Below, piece by piece: positions 26,800 to 36,421 of a DNA stretch of 64,000 bases. The translations under genes were made by a program, and so were the position numbers. Each line of letters opens with the position of its first letter. Position 1 is the first letter of the stretch. The DNA lies in the NCBI GenBank assembly GCA_944391625.1, contig CALXUG010000010.1, positions 1 to 64,000 of the forward strand. The letters are read 5' to 3'. The notes under the pieces were generated by a model. The model was not told the origin of the DNA. It was given only the letters and a program-made list of their open reading frames with translations, and ran no database searches. This DNA comes from an uncultured Clostridia bacterium. Lineage in GTDB: Bacteria > Bacillota > Peptococcia > Peptococcales > Peptococcaceae.

Positions 26800-27465
26800 T
26801 TACATATAATTTTTTATTTTTATTAAAAATGCTTCATAGTTGTCGCCTTCCCGTAAACGCTCCGGACAATTTTTATTGGTAAAATCGCCGTGCTGCTTTA
26901 CATCAGAAAGCGCTAAGCCATAGCGCTTTATCAGCTCTGCGGCCAAATGGGCTGCATTATCCACAGCCTGCTCATAGTTGCCATCTTCATTGACGCAGAT
27001 TTCTATGCCAATGCCGCAATCGTTGCCGCCGCCTTTCACCTCTGAATCACTGGCATGATAGCCCCGCTCGCTGTCGGGCAGATGATGATAAATCTGATGA
27101 TCATCGACAGTATAATGCCAGGACAAAGGAACATCCTTCTGCTCCACGCTATGTAAATATCGATTGTGCATGGCAGCATCTGTACCGGCAGCGGGATTTC
27201 CTGTCTCGTGGATGACCAGCCACTTGATTTTATGTTTTTCGCCGGTGCGGCCCCGCCAATCCGGTTCTAAAAAGTCGGTATAGAGAGGGATTCCGTCAAT
27301 TTGCGAACAACTGGCATCCAGATAGGATACCGGCAGCAATCCGCTGATGCCCCGCACAATCCCGCCCAGCAAAATCAGACAGCCTAACAGCACAATCACC
27401 ATCTGAATTCTTGCCTGTTTTGTTTTTTTCAACCGGTAACGCCTTTTTACTTTGCGAACTGTCAC
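26800..27465 (-). CDS. N-acetylmuramoyl-L-alanine amidase (amidase_2)
   Basis: The 221-residue protein has a Lys/Arg-rich start, one membrane segment (MVIVLLGCLILLGGIVRGI) and an amidase_2 domain. The zinc ligands fit HETGN, the late KQHGDFTNKNCPERL motif and the SWHYTVDDHQIYHHLP strand typical of XlyA/CwlA enzymes, which cut the bond between muramic acid and the peptide. It is anchored outside the membrane. A phage lysin origin is possible but nothing phage-like surrounds it. Confidence 0.9.
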   Translation of the reverse strand: MTVRKVKRRYRLKKTKQARIQMVIVLLGCLILLGGIVRGISGLLPVSYLDASCSQIDGIPLYTDFLEPDWRGRTGEKHKIKWLVIHETGNPAAGTDAAMHNRYLHSVEQKDVPLSWHYTVDDHQIYHHLPDSERGYHASDSEVKGGGNDCGIGIEICVNEDGNYEQAVDNAAHLAAELIKRYGLALSDVKQHGDFTNKNCPERLREGDNYEAFLIKIKNYM

Positions 27466-27738
27466 TTTTTTCGCCTCATTTCATATCTTTTTATTATAAC
27501 GGAATCCAACGGCAGGAGCAAATCATTTTTTCAAATACTATGATTTTTCAAAATGCAACACCAAAAAGATACGCCCCATTCTTTTATTTTATTCTCTACC
27601 CCGGCTCCTACATGCCCCTGTCTTTAGCCATTCTTTACAATTGATCAGACCAAAACAAGTTATCTTAGTAAATCGGTGGGAAATCCATAAGGATATCTAA
27701 TCAATTCTGAAAATTCAATAGTATTACCGTTCTTTTTG

Positions 27739-27778
27739 TTGACTTTTTTCATATCTATTGTATCATAGATAATAGATA
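27739..27778 (+). promoter_or_regulatory. Promoter with overlapping inverted-repeat operator upstream of the MFS gene
   Basis: TTGACT (27739-27744) and TATCAT (27761-27766) are 16 bp apart. TATCTATT (27752-27759) and AATAGATA (27771-27778) are exact inverted 8-bp arms around the -10 box, the form of a repressor site. No regulator gene is adjacent, so the repressor would be encoded elsewhere. Confidence 0.6.
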
Positions 27779-27889
27779 GCAGGCTATGAAAGCAGGAAAC
27801 TGATCATTTTTGATTTGCGCTCCACCAGGCAGATCAAACGTGGTCTTCTTTTTTTCTGCTGTATTTTTTAGATGAAGGAAGGAATTTTT

Positions 27890-29287
27890 ATGGCAACGGT
27901 TTACGAAAAAATAGGTATGTCGAAACAATATTTTATCATGAATGCGGTTATGCTTTTTGGCGGCCTGATTGCAATTCTAAACCAGACACTGTTGGCTCCT
28001 GCTTTACCAAGTATTATGAAAGAAATGCAGGTGGATGCGGCTACTGCCCAATGGCTGACCACCGGTTTTATGCTGGTCAACGGCATTATGATCCCTGTAA
28101 CCGCTTACTTATTAGACCGCTTTACAACCAGAAAGTTGTTTTTTATCTCTATGGGTGTTTTTACCCTCGGTACTTTTATTGCCGGCATCGCTACCAGTTT
28201 TCCGGTTATTTTACTGGCCCGCATCCTGCAGGCGGCAGGCGCCGGTGTGATGATGCCTATGGGGCAGACCATTATGCTGTGGACACTGCCAAAAAAATAC
28301 CGCGGTGTCGGTATGGGTATGATTGGGTTGGTTATGGGGTTTGCGCCTGCCGTTGGTCCTGTCATTGCCGGTTTTGTCATTGACGCTTTCAACTGGCATA
28401 TGCTCTTTTACGGTATTACACCACTGGCAATTCTGACCATTGTAGTTGCTTATTTTTATCTGGAAAACCTGGGCGAAACCTCAAATCCAAAGCTGGATAT
28501 CCCTTCGGTTATCCTGTCTACCTTAGGGTTCGGCGGTTTGCTGTACAGCTTCAGCTCTATTGGTTCTTATGGTTTCAATCTGGAAGTTATGATTACCATG
28601 GCAGTTGGCGCTATCGCCTTATTCTGCTTTATCCACAGACAGCTGCACATGGATGAACCGCTGCTGAATGTAAGGGTATTGAGCAACCATAAATTTATGG
28701 TATCGGTTGTTCTGAGTATGCTGATCAATGCAGCATTGGTAGTGGGCGGTATCTTAAATCCAATTTATATCCAGACCATCCGCGGCTACAGTGCCAGCGT
28801 TTCCGGTTTAATTATGCTCCCTGCTTCGATTGTAATGGCTGTTATGAGTCCAATCAGCGGACGGCTGTTTGACAAATTCGGCCCAAGAGTGCTGGCCATC
28901 CCCGGGTTGATCCTTGTCACCATCTTTACGCTGCCGATGGCTACCATGGACGAAAATACTTCTATTTTCTATCTGGCCTTTGTGTACACCGTTCGTATGA
29001 TCGGGTTATCGCTGGTGAATATGCCAATTAACACCTGGGGTATCAATGCTTTGGAAAACAGAGTCATCGCCCACGGTACTGCCATTGCCAACACGTTCCG
29101 TCAGGTTGCCGGCTCTCTGGGTACTGCAGTCTTAATCACTGTGATGTCCATCGTGGTTGCATCTTCTATTGACCCGGCCTCTATCCCTGCGCAAATTCAC
29201 GGGATCAACATGGCTTATCTGGGCGCAGCGGCAATGATGTTCATCGCCCTTATCCTGACATTCATCTTTGTAAAAGACGAGAAATAA
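27890..29287 (+). CDS. MFS multidrug efflux transporter, DHA2 family
   Basis: I start at the ATG behind GGAAGG, giving 465 residues. It has about 12-14 membrane segments and the drug/H+ antiporter-2 patterns: LNQTLLAPALPSIMKEM near the start, QWLTTGFMLVNGIMIPVTAYL, the motif-A-like LLDRFTTRKLF, and the motif C segment GLVMGFAPAVGPVIAGF. It should export lipophilic drugs in exchange for protons. A repressor-type operator lies on its promoter. A second DHA2 pump is at 57.7 kb. Confidence 0.9.
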   Translation: MATVYEKIGMSKQYFIMNAVMLFGGLIAILNQTLLAPALPSIMKEMQVDAATAQWLTTGFMLVNGIMIPVTAYLLDRFTTRKLFFISMGVFTLGTFIAGIATSFPVILLARILQAAGAGVMMPMGQTIMLWTLPKKYRGVGMGMIGLVMGFAPAVGPVIAGFVIDAFNWHMLFYGITPLAILTIVVAYFYLENLGETSNPKLDIPSVILSTLGFGGLLYSFSSIGSYGFNLEVMITMAVGAIALFCFIHRQLHMDEPLLNVRVLSNHKFMVSVVLSMLINAALVVGGILNPIYIQTIRGYSASVSGLIMLPASIVMAVMSPISGRLFDKFGPRVLAIPGLILVTIFTLPMATMDENTSIFYLAFVYTVRMIGLSLVNMPINTWGINALENRVIAHGTAIANTFRQVAGSLGTAVLITVMSIVVASSIDPASIPAQIHGINMAYLGAAAMMFIALILTFIFVKDEK

Positions 29288-29308
29288 GTTATATTTCACC
29301 TAACATCT

Positions 29309-29357
29309 AAAAAGCCGTAAAAGATCATCATGATTACGATGATTTTCTGCGGCTTTT
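29309..29357 (+). terminator. Terminator of the MFS gene
   Basis: AAAAGCCG and CGGCTTTT enclose a second stem AGATCATC/GATGATTTT, about 20 bases after the stop codon, with a T run behind. Confidence 0.8.
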
Positions 29358-29387
29358 CCTGGTTATAAAAAACAGACGATAAGAAAA

Positions 29388-29428
29388 AACAGCATGGCAG
29401 AAAAATAAAAATTTCTTACCATGCTGTT
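29388..29428 (-). terminator. Terminator of the rubrerythrin gene
   Basis: AACAGCATGG and CCATGCTGTT form a perfect 10-bp stem. On the minus strand a T run follows, about 75 bp past the rubrerythrin stop codon. Confidence 0.75.
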
Positions 29429-29501
29429 TTATTTTACATTCTTTTTTACTTTTTTATCATACTCAACAAGCGACAACCGCTGCACGCCGCTGTCTTAAGC
29501 A

Positions 29502-30044
29502 TCAATAGTTTTCAGCTTTTACGCGGAAATAAGACTGTGGATGGTTGCATACAGGACATACACCCGGAGCTTCTGTCCCTTCGTAAACATGACCGCAATT
29601 GCCGCAGTGCCATTTTACCGGTTCTTCTGCTTTGAATACTTTTCCTGCTTTTACGTTTTCCAATAATTTCAGATAGCGTTCTTCGTGTTCTTTTTCGATG
29701 GCTGCTACCCCTTCAAACCATGCTGCAATCTGGTCAAAGCCTTCTTCTTTTGCTACTTTGGCAAATTCTGCATACATCTGGGTCCATTCTTCATTTTCGC
29801 CGGCTGCTGCCGCTGCCAGGTTTTCCATTGTGGCAGGAATAGAGCCGCCGCATAATAATTTGAACCACATTTTTGCGTGTTCTTTTTCATTGGCAGCAGT
29901 TTCTTCAAAAATTTCTGCAATCTGCACATAACCGTCTTTTTTTGCCTGGGAAGCAAAATAGGTGTATTTATTGCGCGCCATGGATTCGCCTGCAAAAGCA
30001 GTCATTAAGTTTTGTTCGGTTTTACTTCCTTTTAATTCAGCCAT
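29502..30044 (-). CDS. rbr: Rubrerythrin
   Basis: From the ATG behind AGGAGG the protein has 180 residues. The four-helix diiron domain shows the repeated helix motifs ([27 protein letters not shown] and [11 protein letters not shown]), and the C-terminal rubredoxin-like domain has [10 protein letters not shown] and CPVCNH for one iron. Rubrerythrin reduces hydrogen peroxide in anaerobes. Together with the bcp/yaaA cluster and the glutaredoxin it makes this part of the window rich in oxidative-stress genes. Confidence 0.95.
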   Translation of the reverse strand: MAELKGSKTEQNLMTAFAGESMARNKYTYFASQAKKDGYVQIAEIFEETAANEKEHAKMWFKLLCGGSIPATMENLAAAAAGENEEWTQMYAEFAKVAKEEGFDQIAAWFEGVAAIEKEHEERYLKLLENVKAGKVFKAEEPVKWHCGNCGHVYEGTEAPGVCPVCNHPQSYFRVKAENY

Positions 30045-30175
30045 ATAATGTCCTCCTGTAAATACAATCAATGGTAATTGCTGCTGTCAGCAGCTTTTTT
30101 CACTTGTATCATATTTACCCTGTTCCCTGTCATTTTAAACCACAATTATCCTGCTATATAAAAAAACAGATGCAT

Positions 30176-30958
30176 TTATACGCTGAAATCGTTTTCCCGC
30201 CGTTGGCTGCAGGATTTCTTCAATTTAGAAGCAACCAGTTTCATCAGCAGTTTATTGACATACCGCGCCTGCTGCGGACAATAGGTAACGCAGCGCATAC
30301 AGGATATACAGCGTTTTTTATCGGTTTTGCGCGGATGAGCCGGATCAATGGCATGGGCCGGACATTCCCGCGCGCAAAAGCCGCAGCTGACACATTCTTT
30401 GTTTGCTTTTGGCTTCAGCGGAATGCCATTATAGTTTCTAAACGGCTGATTCCCTTTTACATGAATGGGAGAAAGCGCCTGCCCTTCCCGGGCTTTATCC
30501 AGTTTAATTTTTATTTGACTGACAAATTCATCAATTTGCCGCCAATCCCGCTTATCCGGTCTGTCATACCCTACCTCATGCACAATGGAGTGTTCGGTAA
30601 CCAGAGCCGCCGCTCCAACTACAACAAATTGCTTTTCTTCCAAAATTGTTTTTAGCTCTAACAGCGCATCTTCATAATCCCGATTGCCATAGGTCACCAA
30701 AATGATCACAGGCGTCTGCTGCCCTTTCAGCTGCGCCATTCGTTCTGCAGCCAATGCCGGAATCCGTCCGCCGTACACGGGAACACCCAGCACAACCAAT
30801 TCTTCCGCCGAGAAACTTTTTTGCAGCACACCCTGCTCATAACTGGTCAGATTATAAAACTGCACGCCGGACGCAAAAGATTCGGCAATATACTTTACCA
30901 GCTCCCGGGTATGACCGGTGGGGCTGAAATAAATGGCAGACACTTTCTGTATATTCAT
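30176..30958 (-). CDS. Flavodoxin/4Fe-4S ferredoxin fusion (EFR1 family)
   Basis: The first 150 residues have a flavodoxin-like fold with the FMN phosphate loop FSPTGHTRE at 11-19 and GVPVYGGRIPALA. The C-terminal part has two 4Fe-4S motifs, CVSCGFCARECP and CISCMRCVTYCP. The domain order matches EFR1-type proteins of anaerobes, which move electrons between flavin and Fe-S clusters. The physiological partner is unknown. It is monocistronic on the minus strand. Confidence 0.9.
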   Translation of the reverse strand: MNIQKVSAIYFSPTGHTRELVKYIAESFASGVQFYNLTSYEQGVLQKSFSAEELVVLGVPVYGGRIPALAAERMAQLKGQQTPVIILVTYGNRDYEDALLELKTILEEKQFVVVGAAALVTEHSIVHEVGYDRPDKRDWRQIDEFVSQIKIKLDKAREGQALSPIHVKGNQPFRNYNGIPLKPKANKECVSCGFCARECPAHAIDPAHPRKTDKKRCISCMRCVTYCPQQARYVNKLLMKLVASKLKKSCSQRRENDFSV

Positions 30959-31032
30959 ATTTACTCACTCCTTGTATTAATTTATCTTATATTTTATTAT
31001 ACCCAATTCCACCATTTCTGCAATAGAAAAGA

Positions 31033-31056
31033 GCGCAGAATTCACTGCGCCCTGTT
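31033..31056 (-). terminator. Terminator of the yaaA-bcp-helicase operon
   Basis: GCGCAG and CTGCGC form a short GC-rich stem 73 bp past the helicase stop, with a U-rich TCTTTTC run on the minus strand. Confidence 0.5.
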
Positions 31057-31122
31057 GTTTTTTTCCTACAACAAAAAATGAGACCATCTTGCGGTATATT
31101 GTATTGTATGCTGTTTCCCCGA

Positions 31123-32583
31123 TTATATGTCTCCCTGAAATTTTGCCTTGGTCACTTTTCGTATCTTTGCCTTAATGGGCTTGGTCTGCAATGCGCGCAG
31201 CACCAAAAGGCCCTTTCCGTTTAAGATTTCTACGGTGCTGGTCCAGTCCAGAATATGAATCACGCCGATATCGGCGGCCTCCACACCGGGAATGGCGCAG
31301 ATGGTGCCCACAATATCTACCGGACGGATTTTTGCTTTTTTGCCATCAGCAATTTGCAGCTTCAGAATCTGTTCATGCAGCACTGCAGTTTTCTGCCCCT
31401 TGGCCTCCGGTTCCTGCTCCATTTTATCCCGAAAAGCCTGCTCCGCAGCGGCAACGGTGTCCGCATCGGGGGCTTCCTTCTGCTCAATGGACTGCTGCAG
31501 CAATGCTTCAATGCGCTGCAGTTCGCTGTGTTCCCAAGATTCCAGCAAAGAAATGGCTGTGCCGCACTGACCGGCCCGTCCGGTACGGCCAATGCGATGA
31601 ATATAGGTTTCCTGCTCCGGCGGTAATTCATAATTTACCACCAGAGAAATATTTTCTACATCAATTCCCCGGGCCGCTACGTCAGTAGCCACCAGATAGC
31701 GGAATCGTCCTTTTTTAAAGTCCCGCATCACCTCGGTGCGTTCCCACTGCTCCATGCCGCCATGCAGCCGGGCGCAGCTGAAGCCATCGTCCCACAGAGC
31801 GTCATAAATTTCTTCCACCTGCACCCGCATATTGGCAAAAATGATGCAGCTGTCCGGATTGTACACCTTCAATAATTCCAGCAGCAATTCTAAACGATCC
31901 CGCTCTGTACAATCATAATAGCTGTGCCCGATTTTGCGGCTGCTGATGGGCTCTCCTGCAATCTGGATTTGCAGCGGATTTTTCTGGTATTGCTCTGCCA
32001 GCCGCTGCACCTCTTTGGGCATGGTGGCGGAAAACAACAGCGTCACTCTGTCCTCCGGCAGATAAGATAAAATCTGTTCCACCTGCTCCAGAAAGCCCAT
32101 ATGCAGCATTTCGTCGGCTTCATCAATCACCAGATATCCTATATAGCCTGTAAATAACGTGCCCCGCTCCAGATGGTCTAAAATGCGGCCCGGCGTGCCT
32201 ACCACCATATGCGATTTTTGTTTGAGATCCTGCTCCTGCTGCCGAAAAGAATGTTTCCCATATAAAGCAGGCGCTTTGATTCGTTTCAGCTTACCGATAT
32301 TTAAAATTTCCTGCTGCACCTGCATAGCCAGTTCCCGCGTGGGGGTCAAAATCATAACCTGCGGCTTATTTTCATCCCAATCCACCAGATGGCATAACGG
32401 AACTGCATAGGCTGCCGTTTTTCCGCTGCCGGTTTGGGCCTGTGCTGTCACATCCCGCCCTGCCAGTACCTGAGGAATCACCTGCTGCTGCACAGCGGTG
32501 GGCTGCGTCATACCCAGCAACTGCAATGCCTGTACAATTTTATCATCCAAACCATATTGTTCAAACCCCTGTTGTTCTGCCAT
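31123..32583 (-). CDS. dbpA: DEAD-box ATP-dependent RNA helicase (DbpA-like)
   Basis: The 486 residues contain the full DEAD set: Q-motif GFEQYGLDD, Walker A AQTGSGKTAA, PTRELAMQ, TPGRILDHL, VIDEADEML, SATMP, VATDVAARGIDVE and HRIGRTGRAGQCG. The last 75 residues (IGTICAIPGVEAADIGVIHI through VEILNGKGLLVLRAL) match the DbpA RNA-binding domain that targets 23S rRNA helix 92. ATG at 32583 shares one base with the bcp stop, so I use it rather than the GTG one codon earlier. Confidence 0.92.
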   Translation of the reverse strand: MAEQQGFEQYGLDDKIVQALQLLGMTQPTAVQQQVIPQVLAGRDVTAQAQTGSGKTAAYAVPLCHLVDWDENKPQVMILTPTRELAMQVQQEILNIGKLKRIKAPALYGKHSFRQQEQDLKQKSHMVVGTPGRILDHLERGTLFTGYIGYLVIDEADEMLHMGFLEQVEQILSYLPEDRVTLLFSATMPKEVQRLAEQYQKNPLQIQIAGEPISSRKIGHSYYDCTERDRLELLLELLKVYNPDSCIIFANMRVQVEEIYDALWDDGFSCARLHGGMEQWERTEVMRDFKKGRFRYLVATDVAARGIDVENISLVVNYELPPEQETYIHRIGRTGRAGQCGTAISLLESWEHSELQRIEALLQQSIEQKEAPDADTVAAAEQAFRDKMEQEPEAKGQKTAVLHEQILKLQIADGKKAKIRPVDIVGTICAIPGVEAADIGVIHILDWTSTVEILNGKGLLVLRALQTKPIKAKIRKVTKAKFQGDI

Positions 32584-33050
32584 CACTGTTTCCCCTTCAG
32601 ATAATCCAAAATTTCTGCCGCATTGGTATCCGGCTTTACCTTTGGATATATTTTTTCAATATTGCCTGCTGCATCAATGATAAAAGTGGTGCGCACCACG
32701 CCCATGGACACTTTCCCATACAGTTTCTTTTCCTGCCATATACCATAAGCTTCTATGGCCTGCCGTTCCGGATCGGACAATAAAATAAAGGGCAGATTTT
32801 GTTTGGCGGCAAAATTTTGATGGGATTTGACGCTGTCTTTACTGATACCAATCACCGGCACATCTAAATCGACAAATTCCTCATAGGCTGCGGCAAAGGC
32901 GCATGCCTGCCGGGTGCAGCCCGGCGTGCTGTCTTTGGGATAAAAATAGACAACGACCCGCTTTCCTGCAAAATCGCTGAGAGATACTTGGTTGCCGTCT
33001 TTATCCGGCAGTGTAAAATCTGGCGCTTTCATGCCTGCTTCTAATACCAT
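32583..33050 (-). CDS. bcp: Thiol peroxidase, Bcp/PrxQ family peroxiredoxin
   Basis: From the ATG behind AGGAGG the protein has 155 residues, normal for Bcp. It has APDFTLPDKDG at 8-18 and the peroxidatic/resolving cysteines four residues apart in STPGCTRQACAF. The enzyme reduces hydrogen and organic peroxides with thioredoxin. It starts one base after the yaaA stop and overlaps the helicase gene by one base, so the three genes form a tight operon. Confidence 0.95.
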   Translation of the reverse strand: MVLEAGMKAPDFTLPDKDGNQVSLSDFAGKRVVVYFYPKDSTPGCTRQACAFAAAYEEFVDLDVPVIGISKDSVKSHQNFAAKQNLPFILLSDPERQAIEAYGIWQEKKLYGKVSMGVVRTTFIIDAAGNIEKIYPKVKPDTNAAEILDYLKGKQ

Positions 33051-33051
33051 A

Positions 33052-33813
33052 TTACATTCCTCCTGTTTCATTCTGAATAAATGTATATCTGTTTCTATCT
33101 GATAGTTCCTGCACATAGTGATAGCCATTCCAGGTGAATTGCTGCAACGCCTGCGGCGTATCAATCCCGTTACGGACAATCCAGCCCGCCATCTGCCCCC
33201 GCGCCATTTTAGCCGAGGTGGTAACGGTGCGCAGCTTGCCTTTGCGCATGGTGCGGAACTCCGCCGTAATCATCTGATTCTGCGGCTGCAGCCAGGGGCT
33301 GACCAATTTGCTGTATTCTTCCGATGCCAGATTGATGACGATCTGCCCATCGGCAAAAAGCTGCTGATAAATCTGCGCACCCCAATACTGATATAGATTT
33401 TTACCATCTATTTTTAAAGGACAGAGCATGTCCAGCCGATATGGCTGCATTGCATCGCAAGGACGCAGCATACCGTAAAAAGCGCTGAGAATGCGGATGT
33501 GTTCATCAGCATATAAATATTCTGCGGTGCTGAACGTTTCCGCCTGCAGCTGCTTAAACACCAGACCGTCATAGGCCAGCAATGCCGGCAGCCCTTGCTG
33601 CGCCCAGTCAAACTCCTGATAATAACAATAAGTCTGCAGCCCCAGCTTGGGATTGATTTTCATCAGCGATTCCAGCTCAAAATGGCTGTACTGCCGCAAA
33701 ACAGCGGCCAGTTCCTCTGTCTGCTGCCGAAACATAGGTTTGCGCAATGTTACATCATCCCGCCCTGCCCTGCGCATATTTTTAGCCGGTGACAAAATAA
33801 CCAGCATTCTCAT
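33052..33813 (-). CDS. yaaA: Peroxide stress protein YaaA (DUF328)
   Basis: The 253-residue protein is a full-length YaaA, beginning MRMLVILSPAKNMR and containing AYDGLVFKQLQAETFS, LSAFYGMLRPCDAMQPYRLDM, NLASEEYSKLV and VTTSAKMARGQMAGWIV. In E. coli YaaA lowers free iron and protects DNA and proteins during peroxide stress. It leads an operon with bcp, which fits that role. Confidence 0.95.
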   Translation of the reverse strand: MRMLVILSPAKNMRRAGRDDVTLRKPMFRQQTEELAAVLRQYSHFELESLMKINPKLGLQTYCYYQEFDWAQQGLPALLAYDGLVFKQLQAETFSTAEYLYADEHIRILSAFYGMLRPCDAMQPYRLDMLCPLKIDGKNLYQYWGAQIYQQLFADGQIVINLASEEYSKLVSPWLQPQNQMITAEFRTMRKGKLRTVTTSAKMARGQMAGWIVRNGIDTPQALQQFTWNGYHYVQELSDRNRYTFIQNETGGM

Positions 33814-33979
33814 CGCCTCCTGTTCTCTTCCATACCATCATACCTGTTTTGGCAAAAAAAAGAAACCTATTCCTGTTTATTGTCCCTGTCAAAATATTTT
33901 ATTAGCAATTCCCTCTTTCTTGTAGTACAATGACAACAGAAGCATACTGTAATTCATCATACTGGAGGATAAAATAACC

Positions 33980-34246
33980 ATGGCGAAAAAAGAAGTGACT
34001 GTATATACCATGAACCGCTGCCCTTACTGCCTGCAATTAAAACTGTTTTTAAAACGGCAGGGAGTCGAATTTAAAGAAATCAATACCTCGGAACATCCGG
34101 AAGTATTAAAAATGCTGCAGGACGAAACCAGTTTTCTCACATTGCCCCAGGTATTTGTCGACGATAATTTTTTAGGCGGCTATGACAATATTATTGACCT
34201 GCACCAAAACGGAAAATTCAAACGGCTCTTTGGTTTAGAAGACTAG
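33980..34246 (+). CDS. Glutaredoxin
   Basis: The 88-residue thioredoxin-fold protein has the dithiol active site CPYC at residues 13-16, the cis-Pro motif LTLPQVFVDD and GGYDNI for glutathione-type binding. It reduces disulfides. Which thiol serves the organism cannot be read here. The gene is alone on the plus strand, behind TGGAGGAT. It ends at a hairpin that also occurs 2.1 kb away. Confidence 0.9.
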   Translation: MAKKEVTVYTMNRCPYCLQLKLFLKRQGVEFKEINTSEHPEVLKMLQDETSFLTLPQVFVDDNFLGGYDNIIDLHQNGKFKRLFGLED

Positions 34247-34273
34247 GGCAAAAATTTCAAACAAACACAAAAT

Positions 34274-34329
34274 AAAAAGCTGATGGCTGTATTATACATA
34301 CAACCGCCAGCTTTTTATTTTGTATCTGC
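34274..34329. repeat. Direct repeat/terminator hairpin, left of the RloAB pair
   Basis: This 56-bp segment is identical at 55 positions to 36422-36477, in the same orientation. Within it AAAAAGCTG..GGC and GCC..AGCTTTTT pair as a bidirectional terminator, here ending the glutaredoxin gene on one side and rloB on the other. Confidence 0.9.
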
Positions 34330-34363
34330 GTAGTAATCTAAGACAGACCTAAGTATACACGTT

Positions 34364-35071
34364 TCAATCTTCTTCCATAAATTTTTCTTTCATTTTTTCC
34401 GGTAAATACTTCGCCAATTCCTCTACTAACACATATACTTTCGTTCCCGGTGCTATCTTTGACGGTGTTTTACCTTGCCCGTCCTTCATGATACGTTTCG
34501 CATATCGTATTGCCATTTTTGGACTGCCATTCTCCAGCAATATATCAAAAATATTTTTCATGTTTTTCTGATACTTATCCAATCCCAATTCCTGAAATTT
34601 ATCATTCAAGAAACGAATATATTCTGTCCGGTGGTTGTTTGATGTGTAGTAAGCGAAATGTAATAAAAACCAAAACTCAATGCATTCGTTACTCCATGCT
34701 GTATGATACTGCAAATCAGGATTTTTCTGATTTAACCGTTTTGCCCTGTCCGCAACACCATTAAAATCACTTTCCGGAAAGCTGTCTTTATCATAAACAC
34801 ACCAAATCTGACCTTTTTGGATTTTATTCTTATTCACATACTGTTCAGCCATACCGATTACACGCAACGTTTCTGCCTGGCAAGGTTCTATTTCAATCAG
34901 GACCATATCACGATAGATAGGATTCTCTTCTATCAGCCGTTTAAATCCTTCAAAGTATCTTGGTTCTGTCTGCTGCCCTTCACAAAAAATATAATAACGA
35001 TATTCTTTCTTTTCCAGATACTCCTGACGCCGTTTTTTCTTCCAATCTTCCATACCAGCTTTTTTAGGCAT
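34364..35071 (-). CDS. rloB: RloB-family protein (AbiLii-like, TOPRIM-type nuclease candidate)
   Basis: The 235 residues follow the RloB pattern: a basic start (KKKRRQEYLEKKEYRYYIF), CEGQQTEPRYFEGF with Glu 31, and VYDKDSF with Asp 94 and Asp 96, acidic motifs comparable to TOPRIM nucleases; then SNECIEFWFLLHF. RloB proteins accompany RloA ATPases in restriction loci, and the lactococcal abortive-infection system AbiL is of this type. Its ATG overlaps the end of the ATPase gene by 8 bp. Nuclease activity is inferred, not shown. Confidence 0.85.
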   Translation of the reverse strand: MPKKAGMEDWKKKRRQEYLEKKEYRYYIFCEGQQTEPRYFEGFKRLIEENPIYRDMVLIEIEPCQAETLRVIGMAEQYVNKNKIQKGQIWCVYDKDSFPESDFNGVADRAKRLNQKNPDLQYHTAWSNECIEFWFLLHFAYYTSNNHRTEYIRFLNDKFQELGLDKYQKNMKNIFDILLENGSPKMAIRYAKRIMKDGQGKTPSKIAPGTKVYVLVEELAKYLPEKMKEKFMEED

Positions 35072-36290
35072 TCATTTTCCCCCAATCTATCAGCTTTCTG
35101 AGGTATGGATCAGCCCCATACTTACCTTCGAGGTACTGTTTATCAAATTTGGCATCTTTGCGGACAGATTCACCTTTATCATTCTTAAACTCCACCAACG
35201 AATACAGTTTTGAATTCTGTCTGGTTCCTTTTGCTACAAACCAAATCTCATCTCTACGGAATACTTCATTGTTCATGGTAGATAAATCATGCGATGTAAA
35301 AATTAACTGTGCGCCTTTGCGGTTGATGTCCATATCATTAAAAAGCATGATGATATGGCGCAGCAATACAGGATGCAGTTTTGCATCTAATTCATCTATT
35401 ACCAAAGTTGTTCCTTCTAACAAGCTGGTTGCTATAAAAGGTAATAGTCCAAATAATTTTTTTGTCCCACTGGATTCCTCTGATAAATTTAATTCTGTTT
35501 CATATTCTCCGACTTTATGGGTGGTGAATACTTCTATTCGGTCGTTTTCTTTTTTCTCTATTCGGAAATCTACGATATCCAAGTCCATTTCCTGAATCAT
35601 TTTAAGCACCAGCTGCTTTACATCATCAGAATTTGCAACTGCCATACGCAGTTCTTGTATTGGATTACCATAGTTCAGAAAATTAATTCCAAACTCAAAC
35701 CAGTCAATTACATCTTTCACCACTTCATTTTTCTTATAGGTAATGCCAAGATAGGAAAGTAGCGGTAATGTTCCGGAAAGTTCATCACTGATTTTAAACT
35801 TGGCAAAAACACCTTTCAGTTCGATTTTATCCGCACTTCGTTCAAACAAAGCGGATTTTCTCCCGGTGTCAAGCTTTACTCGGTCAAGCTGTTCATAGAT
35901 AACAATATCTTTTTTTACCTTTAAGATATAGCGATATTCTGCAAGCTCTGTGCGAAAGAAAAGTTCAAACTCAGTCGGACTTTCTTTTTCAACTGCCCCA
36001 AATGCAAATGGTTCTATTGCTACCTTTTTCATTCGAAAAAGATGATCACGATTATCATCCGTTGCATACAATGGACGTAATACTTTCGCTGCCAATATTT
36101 GCAATGATTCCAACACATTCGACTTTCCTCCGCCATTCGGCCCATAAATAGCAGACACCGGCAAATACAATTCACCATCTGTATCTCTGATCACTCTGTC
36201 TTCATGCTCAGATATTGCTGTTGCTTGCATATCAAACGTCATTTCATCCCTTATGCTCTTAAAATTTTTAACTGTAAATTGACATAACAT
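35064..36290 (-). CDS. rloA: RloA-family AAA ATPase (AbiLi-like)
   Basis: From the ATG eight bases after AGGAGG the protein has 408 residues. It is an SMC/OLD-like AAA ATPase: IYGPNGGGKSNVLESLQ is Walker A near residues 48-57, LSEESSGTKKLFGLLP is the signature, and TTLVIDELDAKLHPVLLRHI is Walker B, followed by the switch-like FTSHDLSTM. A GTP/ATP-driven sensor with the downstream RloB effector is the expected arrangement. The pair is AT-rich and bounded by 56-bp direct repeats, which supports acquisition as a cassette. Confidence 0.87.
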   Translation of the reverse strand: MLCQFTVKNFKSIRDEMTFDMQATAISEHEDRVIRDTDGELYLPVSAIYGPNGGGKSNVLESLQILAAKVLRPLYATDDNRDHLFRMKKVAIEPFAFGAVEKESPTEFELFFRTELAEYRYILKVKKDIVIYEQLDRVKLDTGRKSALFERSADKIELKGVFAKFKISDELSGTLPLLSYLGITYKKNEVVKDVIDWFEFGINFLNYGNPIQELRMAVANSDDVKQLVLKMIQEMDLDIVDFRIEKKENDRIEVFTTHKVGEYETELNLSEESSGTKKLFGLLPFIATSLLEGTTLVIDELDAKLHPVLLRHIIMLFNDMDINRKGAQLIFTSHDLSTMNNEVFRRDEIWFVAKGTRQNSKLYSLVEFKNDKGESVRKDAKFDKQYLEGKYGADPYLRKLIDWGKMNA

Positions 36291-36421
36291 ACTATCCACC
36301 TCCTGCTGTCTATATCTTTATTATATTCTATTTTTCATTTTTGTAAACATTATTTGAGATATTTTCTCAAATATATAGCTTAAAAACATATTTTTCCATT
36401 GCACTATACGCAACACAACAA

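Noticed and set aside
27700-27718. Possible CodY box upstream of the MFS gene (ATTCTGAAAATT)
   Set aside because: Only the right half of the AATTTTCWGAAAATT consensus matches well; four positions in the left half differ.
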